NCBI GenBank assembly: GCA_963807975.1 | Contig: CAWEDV010000001.1 | Span: 2,108,001 to 2,172,000 of the forward strand | DNA: 64,000 nt | From: JAACFF01 sp963807975 | GTDB taxonomy: Bacteria; Chloroflexota; Anaerolineae; Promineifilales; Promineifilaceae | Direction of reading: 5' to 3' | Shown: piece after piece, positions 8,248 to 16,686 of the stretch | Layout: each line of letters begins with the position of its first letter | Position numbering within the stretch: the stretch's first letter is position 1 | Program-made: the position numbers and the translations under genes | Notes under the pieces: generated by a model | Told to the model about the DNA's origin: nothing | Databases searched by the model: none | The model's input: only the letters and a program-made list of their open reading frames with translations

Positions 8248-9648
8248 TTAGGAGCTTAAATTAGTAAGCTGGAAAGATTGGTTGAGGACGTTAAAGACGG
8301 CCGTTTCGTTCCCAAGCGGGGTTTGGAAGGTGACGCCATATTGCAGCGTTTGACCCGGGGGGATAGTCCAAGGGAAGGCAGGGTTGGTGGAAAGCATCAG
8401 GTAGGAGGAGCCGTCGGGGGTGCGCAGCCAGATGTCCTCCTGCGTTGCAATGATCGGCTGGTCTCCATTGTTCACAATTTGCCCCACAAGATTCATACTG
8501 GCTAAATCGGCGGATACTTCCACGCTTTGCAAGGTGATGGTGGTGTTCTGCACGGCACTGCTGCCGCCAAAGGGAATGTTAACCTGCACCTGTTCGCCCG
8601 TATCAGTACGGCGTACGGTCAAGATCACAGATGTGCTGACGAGCCCTTCAGGGACTTGATAGCCCACGGATATGGGCAGAGAGTCACCGGCATTCAAGAA
8701 ACCACCGGTGAGGGGCGCATATTCGCCGAGACGGCTGGCAACGGGGTTTAGGGCATACTGGTTGCCGATCTCGTCGACCAGGGTTAGCTTTAATTTAGTG
8801 ATATCCACGGCAGTCAAGCCGGCGTTGTAAACTTGGAAATCGACGATAAAGAAGGCGAAGCCCGGGGGACTGTTGGGATCATTGGGCAGGTAAGAGACGC
8901 CAGTAACGGTGACCTGGATGTCGGAAAGCTGGGCGGTCTCGCCAACACCGACAGTAGAACTCGTGCTGTTTCCTACACCCTGCGCCGAATTAGTTTCCAG
9001 GAAACGGCCGTTGGCTATCAGGCGCTGATCTTCCCCCTCCTCCATCAAGGCTAAGGTTAGACCAGGCATTAATTGGGAAAAGCTGCCCGAATCGTTGACA
9101 GCGACCAGACTACTGCTTTCAAACTCAAATAGCAGCTCGGAGCCGCTTTGGGTGGTGATGATCATCTGCTCGCCAGGCACCAAGGACTCCAGCATAGTTT
9201 TGTTTTCGCCGGTCGGATTGAGGCCCATGACGTAGTTGATGATACTGCCATGCACCCAGCCGACGGTGTCTTCGCCGCTAAGGGGTGGAGTCCAGCTGCC
9301 GTCGGGATTGATCGTTACGGGCTGCACAACAAGATTGCGCCCACTAATACTTAGTGAGACGGGCGCGTCAAGGGTAACAGAGACTGTGGAGGTATCGCTT
9401 ATACCAAAGACCAGTGCTTCACCACCTGTAAAGCTGCCACTGTTCACTGATCCGCCGGATTCTGGGAAAGGGGTAGGTTCGGCGATCGCAGCTTCAGCAT
9501 CGCCCCCTTCATCCTGAGAACGAAATAGGGCGTAACCAAGGCCACAAACGGAGAGCAGGCTAACCACAACCAGCCCGGCAAGGATGATAATTGGCAGCCG
9601 GCCAGAAAGAAAGCCGGAGGAAGTGGTGGTAGGTGAATCTTCAGACAT
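8248..9648 (-). CDS. Membrane-anchored DUF4352-like protein
   Basis: 466 residues. A cytoplasmic tail (about 1-18), one membrane anchor (IIILAGLVVVSLLSVCGLGYALF, about 20-42) and a Pro/Glu/Gly linker precede a large extracellular part. That part has at least three beta domains; the one near 235-360 (VGETAQLSDIQVTVTGVSY ... FFIVDFQVYNAGLTAVDITKLKLTL ... IGYQVPEG-like ending) has the DUF4352/Telomeric-repeat-like immunoglobulin pattern, and the last 90 residues repeat a similar pattern. Such proteins are surface-exposed with unknown ligands. The gene starts 8 bases after the stop of the Calx-beta gene upstream, so the two form an operon and probably act together at the cell surface. Confidence 0.7.
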   Translation of the reverse strand: MSEDSPTTTSSGFLSGRLPIIILAGLVVVSLLSVCGLGYALFRSQDEGGDAEAAIAEPTPFPESGGSVNSGSFTGGEALVFGISDTSTVSVTLDAPVSLSISGRNLVVQPVTINPDGSWTPPLSGEDTVGWVHGSIINYVMGLNPTGENKTMLESLVPGEQMIITTQSGSELLFEFESSSLVAVNDSGSFSQLMPGLTLALMEEGEDQRLIANGRFLETNSAQGVGNSTSSTVGVGETAQLSDIQVTVTGVSYLPNDPNSPPGFAFFIVDFQVYNAGLTAVDITKLKLTLVDEIGNQYALNPVASRLGEYAPLTGGFLNAGDSLPISVGYQVPEGLVSTSVILTVRRTDTGEQVQVNIPFGGSSAVQNTTITLQSVEVSADLASMNLVGQIVNNGDQPIIATQEDIWLRTPDGSSYLMLSTNPAFPWTIPPGQTLQYGVTFQTPLGNETAVFNVLNQSFQLTNLSS

Positions 9649-9656
9649 AGATCAGA

Positions 9657-11513
9657 CTATGGAATTCCTGATGGTAACGGCCGTGGTTCAACGCGCAGCA
9701 AGATATTGGCGCTTGCCCCAGTGACAACCTGGCTGTAACTCAAGAAAGGCACATCCACACGCACAGCCCCAGTGGAGGCAATGGCGTCAAAGCGCACCAC
9801 GCCCGCCTCATTGCTGTAGCCAAAAGCCAACAATTCACCGGTGGCATTGTCATAGAGTTCGACGGCGACATCCATAATCCCTTCAGTCAGTTCCGGTGTG
9901 AAATTAAAGTTACTATCATAATAGACGGTAATCTGGACTGTCGTCGTCTGCTGGACAGCAGCAATGGGCGTGGCCGTAGGTAAGGGCTGGAAACCGATTA
10001 CCGGAGGTGGTCGCCGTGTTGGGGCCAGGTTGGCGAAATCGATAGCAGTCGGCGTCGGGGGGAAGGTCGGATAGGCAAATGGCGTGGCTGTGGGAACAAC
10101 TACGGGCCCTCCGCCACTGCCGGTTGGCGGCTGCCAGACAACTGTCGCCGTCGGCGGCGGCGTAGGTGTAGCCGCAACCCCATTGCAAATCAAGTCATAT
10201 GTAAACTGGGGCGACTCATCGTAAGGAGGTGGATTAACAGGGCCAACCAGGATATTGAGATTGCCCTGGTAGGTTGAGAACCAGGAGAGCAGGCTGCTGG
10301 GATCGCCAAGGGCACGGTCATCATTGCCCAACTGGGGGTTGAAGTCGTTGCCATTGTTATCGAGGAAAATAATGTTGGTATCGTTGGGTGGCGAAAGGTT
10401 GGTGGTTTCGCAAGTATAGAGAATGCCTGGTTTGACCGGCAGGCGGTAAAAGTCGCTGTCGTTTCCTGTACCTGCTGGCGGAATAAAGTTCATATTGGGC
10501 TTGATGGCGCCATCGCCGATGAGACAGGCGGCGCCGATTTCATTGTTCGGTTCACAATCATCTAACTGTCCCACCCGCGTGGAAGTGGGCGATGGGGTTG
10601 GCGGCAAAATTTCGTTGACGCCGAAGGAGTACTTTTTGTTGGTGGGATCACTGGGTTCTTTGTTGGTGATTTTTGCGAAATAGTTACCGGTCTTTTTGAC
10701 AGTCACCTCAACTTGGGAACGGGTATTGGTGACATCAACGTCATCGTTTTCCGCTATTTTGTTGCCATCAGGATCGTAAACCTTAAGAAATGTGTCCAGA
10801 CCGGCGGTCACATCGGTGGTATATACCTGATAAGTAGAATCTTTCTTGCCGTAAAATTGGAAGTAATCCACATCGCCAACAGGCCAGAGCGTAATATCGG
10901 TCAGCTTTTCGGCATTTGCTGAAGTCGTATAAGCTTCGTCAATAAAATTGTTAGGCTCGTATTGATCGAGGAAAACGTCACCACCGGGTGTTGGGGTAGG
11001 CGTGCTGGTTGCCGGCGCTTCATCATTATCTACAATAGTTATGGTGATAGAACCAGGAGAAACAACCACGGCATTGACAGGATTGGTAAGGAAAACGCTA
11101 AATGTTCGATTGGGCTGGTTGATGTTGTTACCCAATATAGTTATGCTGAAGGTTTGCTTTTCGGTCGAGCCAACAGGGAAGGTCAGCGTGTCGACCGCGG
11201 GTACATAATCAACCGTGGCCTCACCACTGCCATCGACCGTGGAATAGGTAACCTTAGCTTCCTCATCTGCTGCCGGCGCCTGATTGATGATAACATCAAT
11301 TTCAAGGTCGACAGTGTCACCCTGGTCAGGTTCAATGACGCTGGTCGAGGTTGTGGTAAAGGAGACTTCCGGAAGCTGTGACGGCGCAGCCTGGACGACA
11401 TCCACCGCCCTTGTCCCTGAACTGGAACCTGAGAATAGAAGGATAGCTAAGCAGACCAGGACCAGGGCCAGGGGCAACAGAAACGGTCGTTTGCAGAGAG
11501 ACTCTCTAATCAT
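9657..11513 (-). CDS. Secreted Calx-beta / pre-peptidase C-terminal domain protein
   Basis: 618 residues from ATG 11513 (AAGG 6 bases upstream; the frame extends to a TTG at 11546, less likely). It has a signal peptide (hydrophobic LLPLALVLVCLAILLF), then a Calx-beta domain (VSFTTTSTSVIEPDQ ... ITIVDNDEAP, about residues 45-165). Next come a TPTPTP linker and a PPC-like domain (YEPNNFIDEAY ... VDYFQFYGKKDSTYQV ... NYFAKIT), then a second PPC-like unit (CEPNNEIGAACLI ... SDFYRLPVKPGILYTCE). After a long Pro/Thr linker, the C-terminal 90 residues form an SdrD-B/Cna-like beta domain (YYDSNFNFTPELTEGIMDV ... AFGYSNEAGVVRFDAI). No enzyme domain is seen; it is probably a surface adhesion or matrix protein, first gene of a two-gene operon. 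Confidence 0.75.
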   Translation of the reverse strand: MIRESLCKRPFLLPLALVLVCLAILLFSGSSSGTRAVDVVQAAPSQLPEVSFTTTSTSVIEPDQGDTVDLEIDVIINQAPAADEEAKVTYSTVDGSGEATVDYVPAVDTLTFPVGSTEKQTFSITILGNNINQPNRTFSVFLTNPVNAVVVSPGSITITIVDNDEAPATSTPTPTPGGDVFLDQYEPNNFIDEAYTTSANAEKLTDITLWPVGDVDYFQFYGKKDSTYQVYTTDVTAGLDTFLKVYDPDGNKIAENDDVDVTNTRSQVEVTVKKTGNYFAKITNKEPSDPTNKKYSFGVNEILPPTPSPTSTRVGQLDDCEPNNEIGAACLIGDGAIKPNMNFIPPAGTGNDSDFYRLPVKPGILYTCETTNLSPPNDTNIIFLDNNGNDFNPQLGNDDRALGDPSSLLSWFSTYQGNLNILVGPVNPPPYDESPQFTYDLICNGVAATPTPPPTATVVWQPPTGSGGGPVVVPTATPFAYPTFPPTPTAIDFANLAPTRRPPPVIGFQPLPTATPIAAVQQTTTVQITVYYDSNFNFTPELTEGIMDVAVELYDNATGELLAFGYSNEAGVVRFDAIASTGAVRVDVPFLSYSQVVTGASANILLRVEPRPLPSGIP

Positions 11514-11654
11514 CAACAACCTTCGCCCGGCAGGCAGCAGCGGCAACGGGCTTAAGAATTGGCTAGATTATAAGTTCTGGTTAATTACAGGGCAAATTGG
11601 GAACGCCAGTCGCTAATAAACAAGGGCTGCCAGAAGCAGCGAATCGGATGGAAC

Positions 11655-11694
11655 AAAGAAAAACCATGCTGTTCTTTGTCGAAAAACAGCACGG
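11655..11694 (-). terminator. Rho-independent terminator of clpP
   Basis: On the minus strand CCGTGCTGTT pairs with AACAGCATGG (11685-11694 / 11664-11673, one G-T pair) around an 11-base loop, followed by TTTTTCTTT. It lies about 50 bases after the clpP stop. Confidence 0.85.
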
Positions 11695-11746
11695 CTTATT
11701 GATTCTACGCTTCAAGCATACCCGGGGGGAGTGCTTAGGCTAACAG

Positions 11747-12376
11747 TTATTCGTTCTCATCCTCAATGTCAGCTTCTTTATACATTGGATTCTCGAGGAC
11801 TTCGTCAACGAGACCGTATTCCATGGCTTGTTTGGCGTTCATGTAGATATCGCGATCGGTATCTCTGGCGATCTTCTCTTCAGATTGGCCGGTATGAAAG
11901 CTGAGAATTTTGTTTAGATCAGTGCGCAGGCGCAAGATCTCCTCGGCCTGAATGGCGATATCCGTTGCCTGGCCCTGAGCACCACCGAGGGGCTGGTGCA
12001 TATGGATGGTGGCATTGGGCAGCGCATAACGCATACCCTTGGTGCCGGCGGTCAAAAGAATCGTGCCAAAGCTGGCCGTGAAACCGACAGCGTAGGTAGC
12101 CACAGGACAGCGAACCTGCTGCATCGTATCGTAGATGGCCATTCCGGAATAGACCATGCCGCCCGGGGAATTGATGTACATGGTAATGGGCCGTGAGGGA
12201 TCATCGTTGTCCAGAAAGAGCAGTTGGGCCACGGTCAGGTTGGCGATCTGATCGGAGATAGGTGTGCCCAAGATGATGATCCGATTACGCAGCAGAAGCG
12301 AGTAAATATCAAACGCGCGTTCGCCACGGCCGGTCGATTCGATGACCATGGGAACCAAAGATGTAGGAATGTTCAT
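11747..12376 (-). CDS. clpP: ATP-dependent Clp protease proteolytic subunit
   Basis: 209 residues. ClpP forms the double-heptamer serine protease chamber that degrades substrates unfolded by ClpX/ClpA/ClpC. Catalytic residues are recognisable: Ser102 in FTASFGTILL (the usual GQAASMG is changed to GFTASFG), His127 in HMHQPLGG and the aspartate of RDTDRD (171-176). The IYINSPGG-type motif is MYINSPGG (66-73) and the N-terminal axial-pore region is normal. GGAG lies about 11 bases before the ATG. The gene follows tig by 78 bases with a small hairpin between them (12392-12410), the common tig-clpP order; clpX is not the next gene here, which is unusual. Confidence 0.96.
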   Translation of the reverse strand: MNIPTSLVPMVIESTGRGERAFDIYSLLLRNRIIILGTPISDQIANLTVAQLLFLDNDDPSRPITMYINSPGGMVYSGMAIYDTMQQVRCPVATYAVGFTASFGTILLTAGTKGMRYALPNATIHMHQPLGGAQGQATDIAIQAEEILRLRTDLNKILSFHTGQSEEKIARDTDRDIYMNAKQAMEYGLVDEVLENPMYKEADIEDENE

Positions 12377-12454
12377 TATAGAGATTCTCCTATTCTGGAT
12401 AAGCCAGAATCTAATAGATCTATTGCATCATAACGAGGGTGCATTAGATTTACG

Positions 12455-13864
12455 TTATTCTTCTTCACTTGCGTCACTCTGATCCTCATCTTCTTCCAGG
12501 GCATCGAGATCAGGAGCATTTCCGCTGAGGATAGCCTGGATGCGTTCGTACACTTTGTTGCTCAGCACTTCGCTGCTGATCATCTCAAAACCAGAACCCT
12601 GCAGGTAGAAATTTTTCATGTTCTGCTGTAGTTCTTCGTTGTCGATATCGGCCGTGCGTTCGTCAACCAATGCTTCGACATCGGAAAATTCTACAGTCAG
12701 TTTTTCGGCAAGCATAAGCTGGCGGAGGATCAATCTGCGGGTTAGGCGCTCAGCGGCATTGTCGGCAAAATCATCGCGAAGCGCGTCCTCTGTGGAACCC
12801 TGTATGGTAAGATAATCTTCAAATTCCCACCCAGAACGGGTAACCTGATTCTTGAAGGATTCGACCATTTCATCAATTTCCATCTCGACGGCGGCAGGCG
12901 GGTAAATAACCTCCGCATCTTCCAGGAGTTCGTCAATGGTGGATTCGATGAGATCTTCCTTGGCTTGGTTTTCGGCCTGCTGCTGGAGCTGCTTTTTGAG
13001 GGCGTCACGCATTTCGTCCAAGGTCTCGTAACTGCCATCCAATTTGGCCAACTCGTCATCCATGGGAGGCAGTTCACGACTCTGGACCTCGATGACGTTC
13101 AACTCAAAATTGGCTTCGCGCCCGGAGAGATCTTCTTCTTCAAAATCTTCGGGGAAATTAATGGTGAAGTGGGCATCATCACCAACGTTGCAGCCGATTA
13201 ATGCGGCTACAAAGCCAGTTCCGGGGAAGAGTTTCTTATCATCCATGACCAGTTCGAGATTTTCTTGATCGAATAGCAGTTCTGGTTGGGGATCGACCGG
13301 ATCATCGCCTTCTTCTGTTTCCTCATCTTCTGCTTCAACCGCTACTAGTTCCCCTTTACCGCTGACGGTGACCAGGTCGCTTTCCTGGATGGGGCGATCG
13401 ACTGGTTCGGTTGTTTGATGCTGGATTTGGACCTGTTCCAGGGCCTCTTGTAAGGCTTCATCGGTGACAACTACGGGTTCAACTTCGTGGCGCATTTCGC
13501 GATAATCTTCGCCAAGGGTCACGACCGGTTCCAGAGGTACGGTGAATTCGAAGACCAGGGGTTCAACTTCCATATTGTCCAAGGTCGGCTGGCCATAAGG
13601 TTGGACCTCTGCTTCTTGGACCGCGTCGGCAAATACTGTTTGCACGATATCATCAACAGCATCGGCGCGCACGGCATTGCGGCCCACGCGCTGGATAATG
13701 ACGCGGTAAGGGACCTTGCCGCTGCGGAATCCGGGAAAACGGATCTCACGACCTAATTCACGGGCCTTTTTGCGCATCGCTTTTTCAACTTGATCTTCGC
13801 TAACTTCAACTTTAAGCTGCAGTTCGCGTACATCATTTTCTTCCTTATGAATAGTTAGTGTCAC
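12455..13864 (-). CDS. tig: Trigger factor, ribosome-associated chaperone and prolyl isomerase
   Basis: 469 residues, start GTG 13864 with GAGAGG 7 bases upstream. Trigger factor binds ribosomal protein L23 at the exit tunnel and shields nascent chains. The ribosome-binding signature FPGFRSGKVP is at 43-52 in the N-domain; the FKBP-type PPIase domain follows (about 150-270) and the helical C-domain ends in an acidic tail. The PPIase domain has an unusual acidic insertion (EAEDEETEEGDDPVDP, about 180-195), longer than in the E. coli protein, in line with the total of 469 residues instead of about 432. Located just upstream of clpP and downstream of tRNA-Leu. Confidence 0.95.
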   Translation of the reverse strand: MTLTIHKEENDVRELQLKVEVSEDQVEKAMRKKARELGREIRFPGFRSGKVPYRVIIQRVGRNAVRADAVDDIVQTVFADAVQEAEVQPYGQPTLDNMEVEPLVFEFTVPLEPVVTLGEDYREMRHEVEPVVVTDEALQEALEQVQIQHQTTEPVDRPIQESDLVTVSGKGELVAVEAEDEETEEGDDPVDPQPELLFDQENLELVMDDKKLFPGTGFVAALIGCNVGDDAHFTINFPEDFEEEDLSGREANFELNVIEVQSRELPPMDDELAKLDGSYETLDEMRDALKKQLQQQAENQAKEDLIESTIDELLEDAEVIYPPAAVEMEIDEMVESFKNQVTRSGWEFEDYLTIQGSTEDALRDDFADNAAERLTRRLILRQLMLAEKLTVEFSDVEALVDERTADIDNEELQQNMKNFYLQGSGFEMISSEVLSNKVYERIQAILSGNAPDLDALEEDEDQSDASEEE

Positions 13865-13971
13865 AAGTTACCTCTCTTTCAAGACCCTCAGCTAATTGGG
13901 GAGGGTCATACTAGTTCTTGATACATCCACAAACAGCGGGAACAGCACGCACTGTGCCCCCTGGATCGGAT

Positions 13972-13996
13972 GAAAAAAGCGTTGCCTTGGCAACGC
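13972..13996 (-). terminator. Rho-independent terminator of tRNA-Leu
   Basis: On the minus strand GCGTTGCC and GGCAACGC form an 8-bp stem with a 2-base loop, followed by TTTTTTC. It separates tRNA-Leu from tig. A further hairpin (GACCCTC / GAGGGTC, 13883-13907 region) sits in the tig leader. Confidence 0.85.
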
Positions 13997-14010
13997 CTCA
14001 TTCTGTAAAA

Positions 14011-14092
14011 TGGGGATGGAGGGACTCGAACCCACACGCCTTGCGGCACATGATTCTAAGTCATGCGCGTCTGCCAGTTCCGCCACATCCCC
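14011..14092 (-). tRNA. tRNA-Leu (anticodon UAG)
   Basis: Class II tRNA of 82 bases on the minus strand. The acceptor stem GGGGATG (14092-14086) pairs with CATCCCC (14018-14012); A at 14011 is the discriminator and CCA is not encoded (TTT follows). The anticodon stem CATGA/TCATG closes loop CTTAGAA, giving anticodon TAG. The variable arm TGCCGCAAGGCGTG and T-loop GGTTCGAGTCC are normal. It has its own promoter at 14105-14132. Confidence 0.95.
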
Positions 14093-14104
14093 GACAATCT
14101 ATTG

Positions 14105-14132
14105 ATTATATCATTGGCCCATGCTTTGCCAA
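14105..14132 (-). promoter_or_regulatory. Promoter of tRNA-Leu
   Basis: On the minus strand TTGGCA (14132-14127), a 16-base spacer and TATAAT (14110-14105), 12 bases before the tRNA 5' end. Confidence 0.65.
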
Positions 14133-14160
14133 AAAAAAGATGGTCTACGCTTAGAAGCCG

Positions 14161-14181
14161 TGTTACAGTTAATCTGTAACA
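14161..14181. promoter_or_regulatory. Candidate operator: TGTTACAG-N5-CTGTAACA
   Basis: A perfect 8+8 inverted repeat with a 5-base spacer (TTAAT), 83 bases before the first gene of the amidohydrolase-Nudix-phosphoesterase set. Size and symmetry fit a dimeric repressor site. It is not followed by a T-run. The cognate regulator is not identifiable here. Confidence 0.4.
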
Positions 14182-14264
14182 TGAAGTCCGCAAATAGGGG
14201 ACAAAACATATTGAAAGCTTTTTAATGGTGTTTGTTGGCAACGAGCAGCTTGCGGGAGACTAAA

Positions 14265-15668
14265 ATGGGTACATTACTGGTAAAAAATGCAGCGGTCCTG
14301 GTCACGATGGACGCCGAGAGGCGTGAGCTCGTGAATGGGGGATTGTTCATTCGTGACAATGTAATTGAGCAGGTGGGAACGACGGATGATTTGCCTCAAA
14401 CGGCCGATGAACTATTGGATTTGAATGGTCATATCATCTTGCCGGGCCTGATCAATACTCACCACCATCTTTACCAAACATTGACCAGGGTCATCGCGCA
14501 GGATGCGGATCTTTTTACATGGTTGAAGACCTTGTACCCAATTTGGGCCAATCTGACCGATGAAGCAATTTATGTGAGCACATTGACCGGTCTGGCAGAA
14601 TTGGCACTGTCGGGCTGTACGACGAGCAGCGATCATCTCTATGTTTTTCCCAACGACTGCACCTTAGACAGCCAGATTCGGGCCGCGCAGGAGATTGGGG
14701 TACGCTTCCATGCCGCGCGGGGATCGATGTCCTTAGGAGAAAGCAATGGAGGTTTGCCCCCGGATCGCTGTACGGAGGATGAGGCGTTTATCTTGCAGGA
14801 TAGCCGGCGCCTGATCGAACAGTATCATGACGACGATCCACAGGCGATGATCCGCGTTGTATTGGCCCCCTGCTCTCCCTTTTCGGTCACTCCGGATTTA
14901 ATGCGTGAATCGGCCGACCTGGCACGAGCCTACAAGACGCGGCTGCACACCCATCTCGCGGAAACGGTGGAAGAAGAAACCTTCTGCCTGGAAACCTTTG
15001 GCAAACGACCTGTGGAATATGTGCAATCATTGGGATGGACGGGAGATGATGTATGGCATGCTCACTGCGTGCATATGAGCCATAGTGAGATTGTACTATT
15101 TGGCCAGACGGGAACTGGGGTCGCCCATTGTCCTATGAGCAATATGCGGCTGGCGAGCGGTATCGCACCACTCTTGGATTGGCGCCGTCACAATGTCCCC
15201 GTGGGATTGGGGGTAGACGGTTCAGCCAGTAATGATGGCAGCCACCTATTAAACGAGGCGCGGATGGCAATGCTGCTGCAGCGCGTGGCGCCGGATCGTT
15301 ATCTGAGTGAGGCACCGGGTGGACGCGGCGGTTTTGCCGGGGATGCCGGTTCGATGTCAGCCCGACAGGCATTGGAAATGGCAACGCTGGGTGGGGCCAA
15401 GGTGCTGGGCCGGGATGATGTGGGCTCATTGGCGCCAGGCATGAGCGCTGATTTCATCGCCATTAATCTGAACCAGTTAGAGTACACAGGCGCTTTACAT
15501 GATCCCGTGGCAGCAGTGGTTTTCTGCCAGCCGCCTACGGTTGATTGGTCGGTGATTAACGGCCGTGTTGTGGTGGAAAAGGGGCATCTGACCACATTGG
15601 ATCTGCAGCCCCATATCGAGCGGCACAACAGCATCTCCACAGCGATGATCCGCGGAGAGATGAATTGA
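14265..15668 (+). CDS. Amidohydrolase, probable 8-oxoguanine deaminase
   Basis: 467 residues from ATG 14265, with GGGAG 6 bases upstream; the frame extends 11 codons further but without a site. It belongs to the atrazine/guanine-deaminase branch of the amidohydrolase superfamily: HxH metal motif NTHHHLYQ, then HTHLAET, HAHCVHMS and the metal-binding aspartate in LGVDGSASNDGSH. The segment AARGSMSLGESNGGLPPD is, from memory, typical of bacterial 8-oxoguanine deaminases, which convert 8-oxoguanine to urate. Related s-triazine hydrolases and isoxanthopterin deaminases are possible alternatives. The next gene, a Nudix protein, starts 40 bases later, which fits a role in disposal of oxidised purines. 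Confidence 0.8.
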   Translation: MGTLLVKNAAVLVTMDAERRELVNGGLFIRDNVIEQVGTTDDLPQTADELLDLNGHIILPGLINTHHHLYQTLTRVIAQDADLFTWLKTLYPIWANLTDEAIYVSTLTGLAELALSGCTTSSDHLYVFPNDCTLDSQIRAAQEIGVRFHAARGSMSLGESNGGLPPDRCTEDEAFILQDSRRLIEQYHDDDPQAMIRVVLAPCSPFSVTPDLMRESADLARAYKTRLHTHLAETVEEETFCLETFGKRPVEYVQSLGWTGDDVWHAHCVHMSHSEIVLFGQTGTGVAHCPMSNMRLASGIAPLLDWRRHNVPVGLGVDGSASNDGSHLLNEARMAMLLQRVAPDRYLSEAPGGRGGFAGDAGSMSARQALEMATLGGAKVLGRDDVGSLAPGMSADFIAINLNQLEYTGALHDPVAAVVFCQPPTVDWSVINGRVVVEKGHLTTLDLQPHIERHNSISTAMIRGEMN

Positions 15669-15708
15669 GTTTCCAATTAGGGAAACCCTTGACAAGCTGA
15701 GTAAATCT

Positions 15709-16686
15709 ATGGTCATAGGTGCAACCGGCATCGTCGTCGATCATTACGGCGATGTTCTGTTGATAAAACGAGATGATACGCGAACGCTCGCTCCACCTGG
15801 CGGCGCAGCAAATATCGGCGAACTACCCGCGGATACGGTGGCGCGAGAAGTGCGGGAAGAAACGGGGCTAATAGTCATGGCGGTGCGCCTCGTCGGGATT
15901 TATTATCTGCCCACTAGACCTTATGATTATTTGGCGCTGGTTTTTCGCTGCATCATGCGCGGCGGGGAAATTGAGACTTCGGAAGAGTCTCCACGAGTAG
16001 GCTTTTTTAAAACGAATCCAATGCCTAAACCGATGTTGGATGTTCATGAGCAGAGAATCCGGCGCAGCATCGCCCATAGAGGCGGGCCGCCCCATTGGCA
16101 ATCAAACCAGCTTTCGGCACGTCTGCGTCTTGGCAATCTGCTGATGAACCGCGTGATTTATCCCTGGCTGCACTTGCGCAGGAAGCGGGCCGGACTGGCT
16201 CCTTACAAACCGCCTCCATCCTGGTTAGTGAAGAGTACAATCATCTTGCGCAATGACGCTGGAGAAGTGTTATGGCTGAGAGATCGGAAGAGCGGCTTGT
16301 GGCGTCTGCCAGGGGTAGATGCGGCAGCAAAAGAGCCACCCTGGGAAACGGCCGAACGTGCATTAAAAGGCACAGCCCTTGGCAAAAGCAGCTTCAACAC
16401 GCTGAGCGGCGTGTATCCGGCCTCTAATTTGCCGCAAATGACTTTCGCCTTTAGCGGCAGATACGTGGAAGGTTCAGCGAACTATCCCGCGGCCGAAATA
16501 GCCTTCTTTACCTCGGGACAAGAACCCGCGCAGGTTATGCCCCAGCATGCAGCAATTGCTGCAGATGCAGCCGGAAACCAGGAAGAAGTGGTGTATCGCC
16601 TTTTGGATGCGGAAACGCCAGGAACGGTGATCGACGAGATTGAGAACAGCCCGCAGCCTAATGGCAACGAGAATATGCCGGTATGA
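15709..16686 (+). CDS. Tandem Nudix protein: intact N-terminal and degenerate C-terminal Nudix domain
   Basis: 325 residues. The first half is a Nudix hydrolase with a full Nudix box at residues 32-54 (G-x5-E-x7-REVREETGLI). After a basic linker (about 130-165) a second Nudix-like fold begins (SWLVKSTIILRNDAGEVLWLRD ... LWRLPGVDAAAK), but its box lacks the REVxEE metal ligands, so this half is probably non-catalytic. The substrate cannot be read from the sequence. The context, directly after a probable 8-oxoguanine deaminase, suggests an oxidised nucleotide, but this is inference. The stop overlaps the next ATG by four bases (ATGA), so translation is coupled. Confidence 0.8.
   Translation: MVIGATGIVVDHYGDVLLIKRDDTRTLAPPGGAANIGELPADTVAREVREETGLIVMAVRLVGIYYLPTRPYDYLALVFRCIMRGGEIETSEESPRVGFFKTNPMPKPMLDVHEQRIRRSIAHRGGPPHWQSNQLSARLRLGNLLMNRVIYPWLHLRRKRAGLAPYKPPPSWLVKSTIILRNDAGEVLWLRDRKSGLWRLPGVDAAAKEPPWETAERALKGTALGKSSFNTLSGVYPASNLPQMTFAFSGRYVEGSANYPAAEIAFFTSGQEPAQVMPQHAAIAADAAGNQEEVVYRLLDAETPGTVIDEIENSPQPNGNENMPV

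Noticed and set aside
13892..14086. Minus-strand frame of 64 codons starting MAELADAHDL
   Set aside because: It is the well-known false translation of a tRNA gene; tRNA-Leu(UAG) lies at 14011-14092 and a terminator follows inside this frame.
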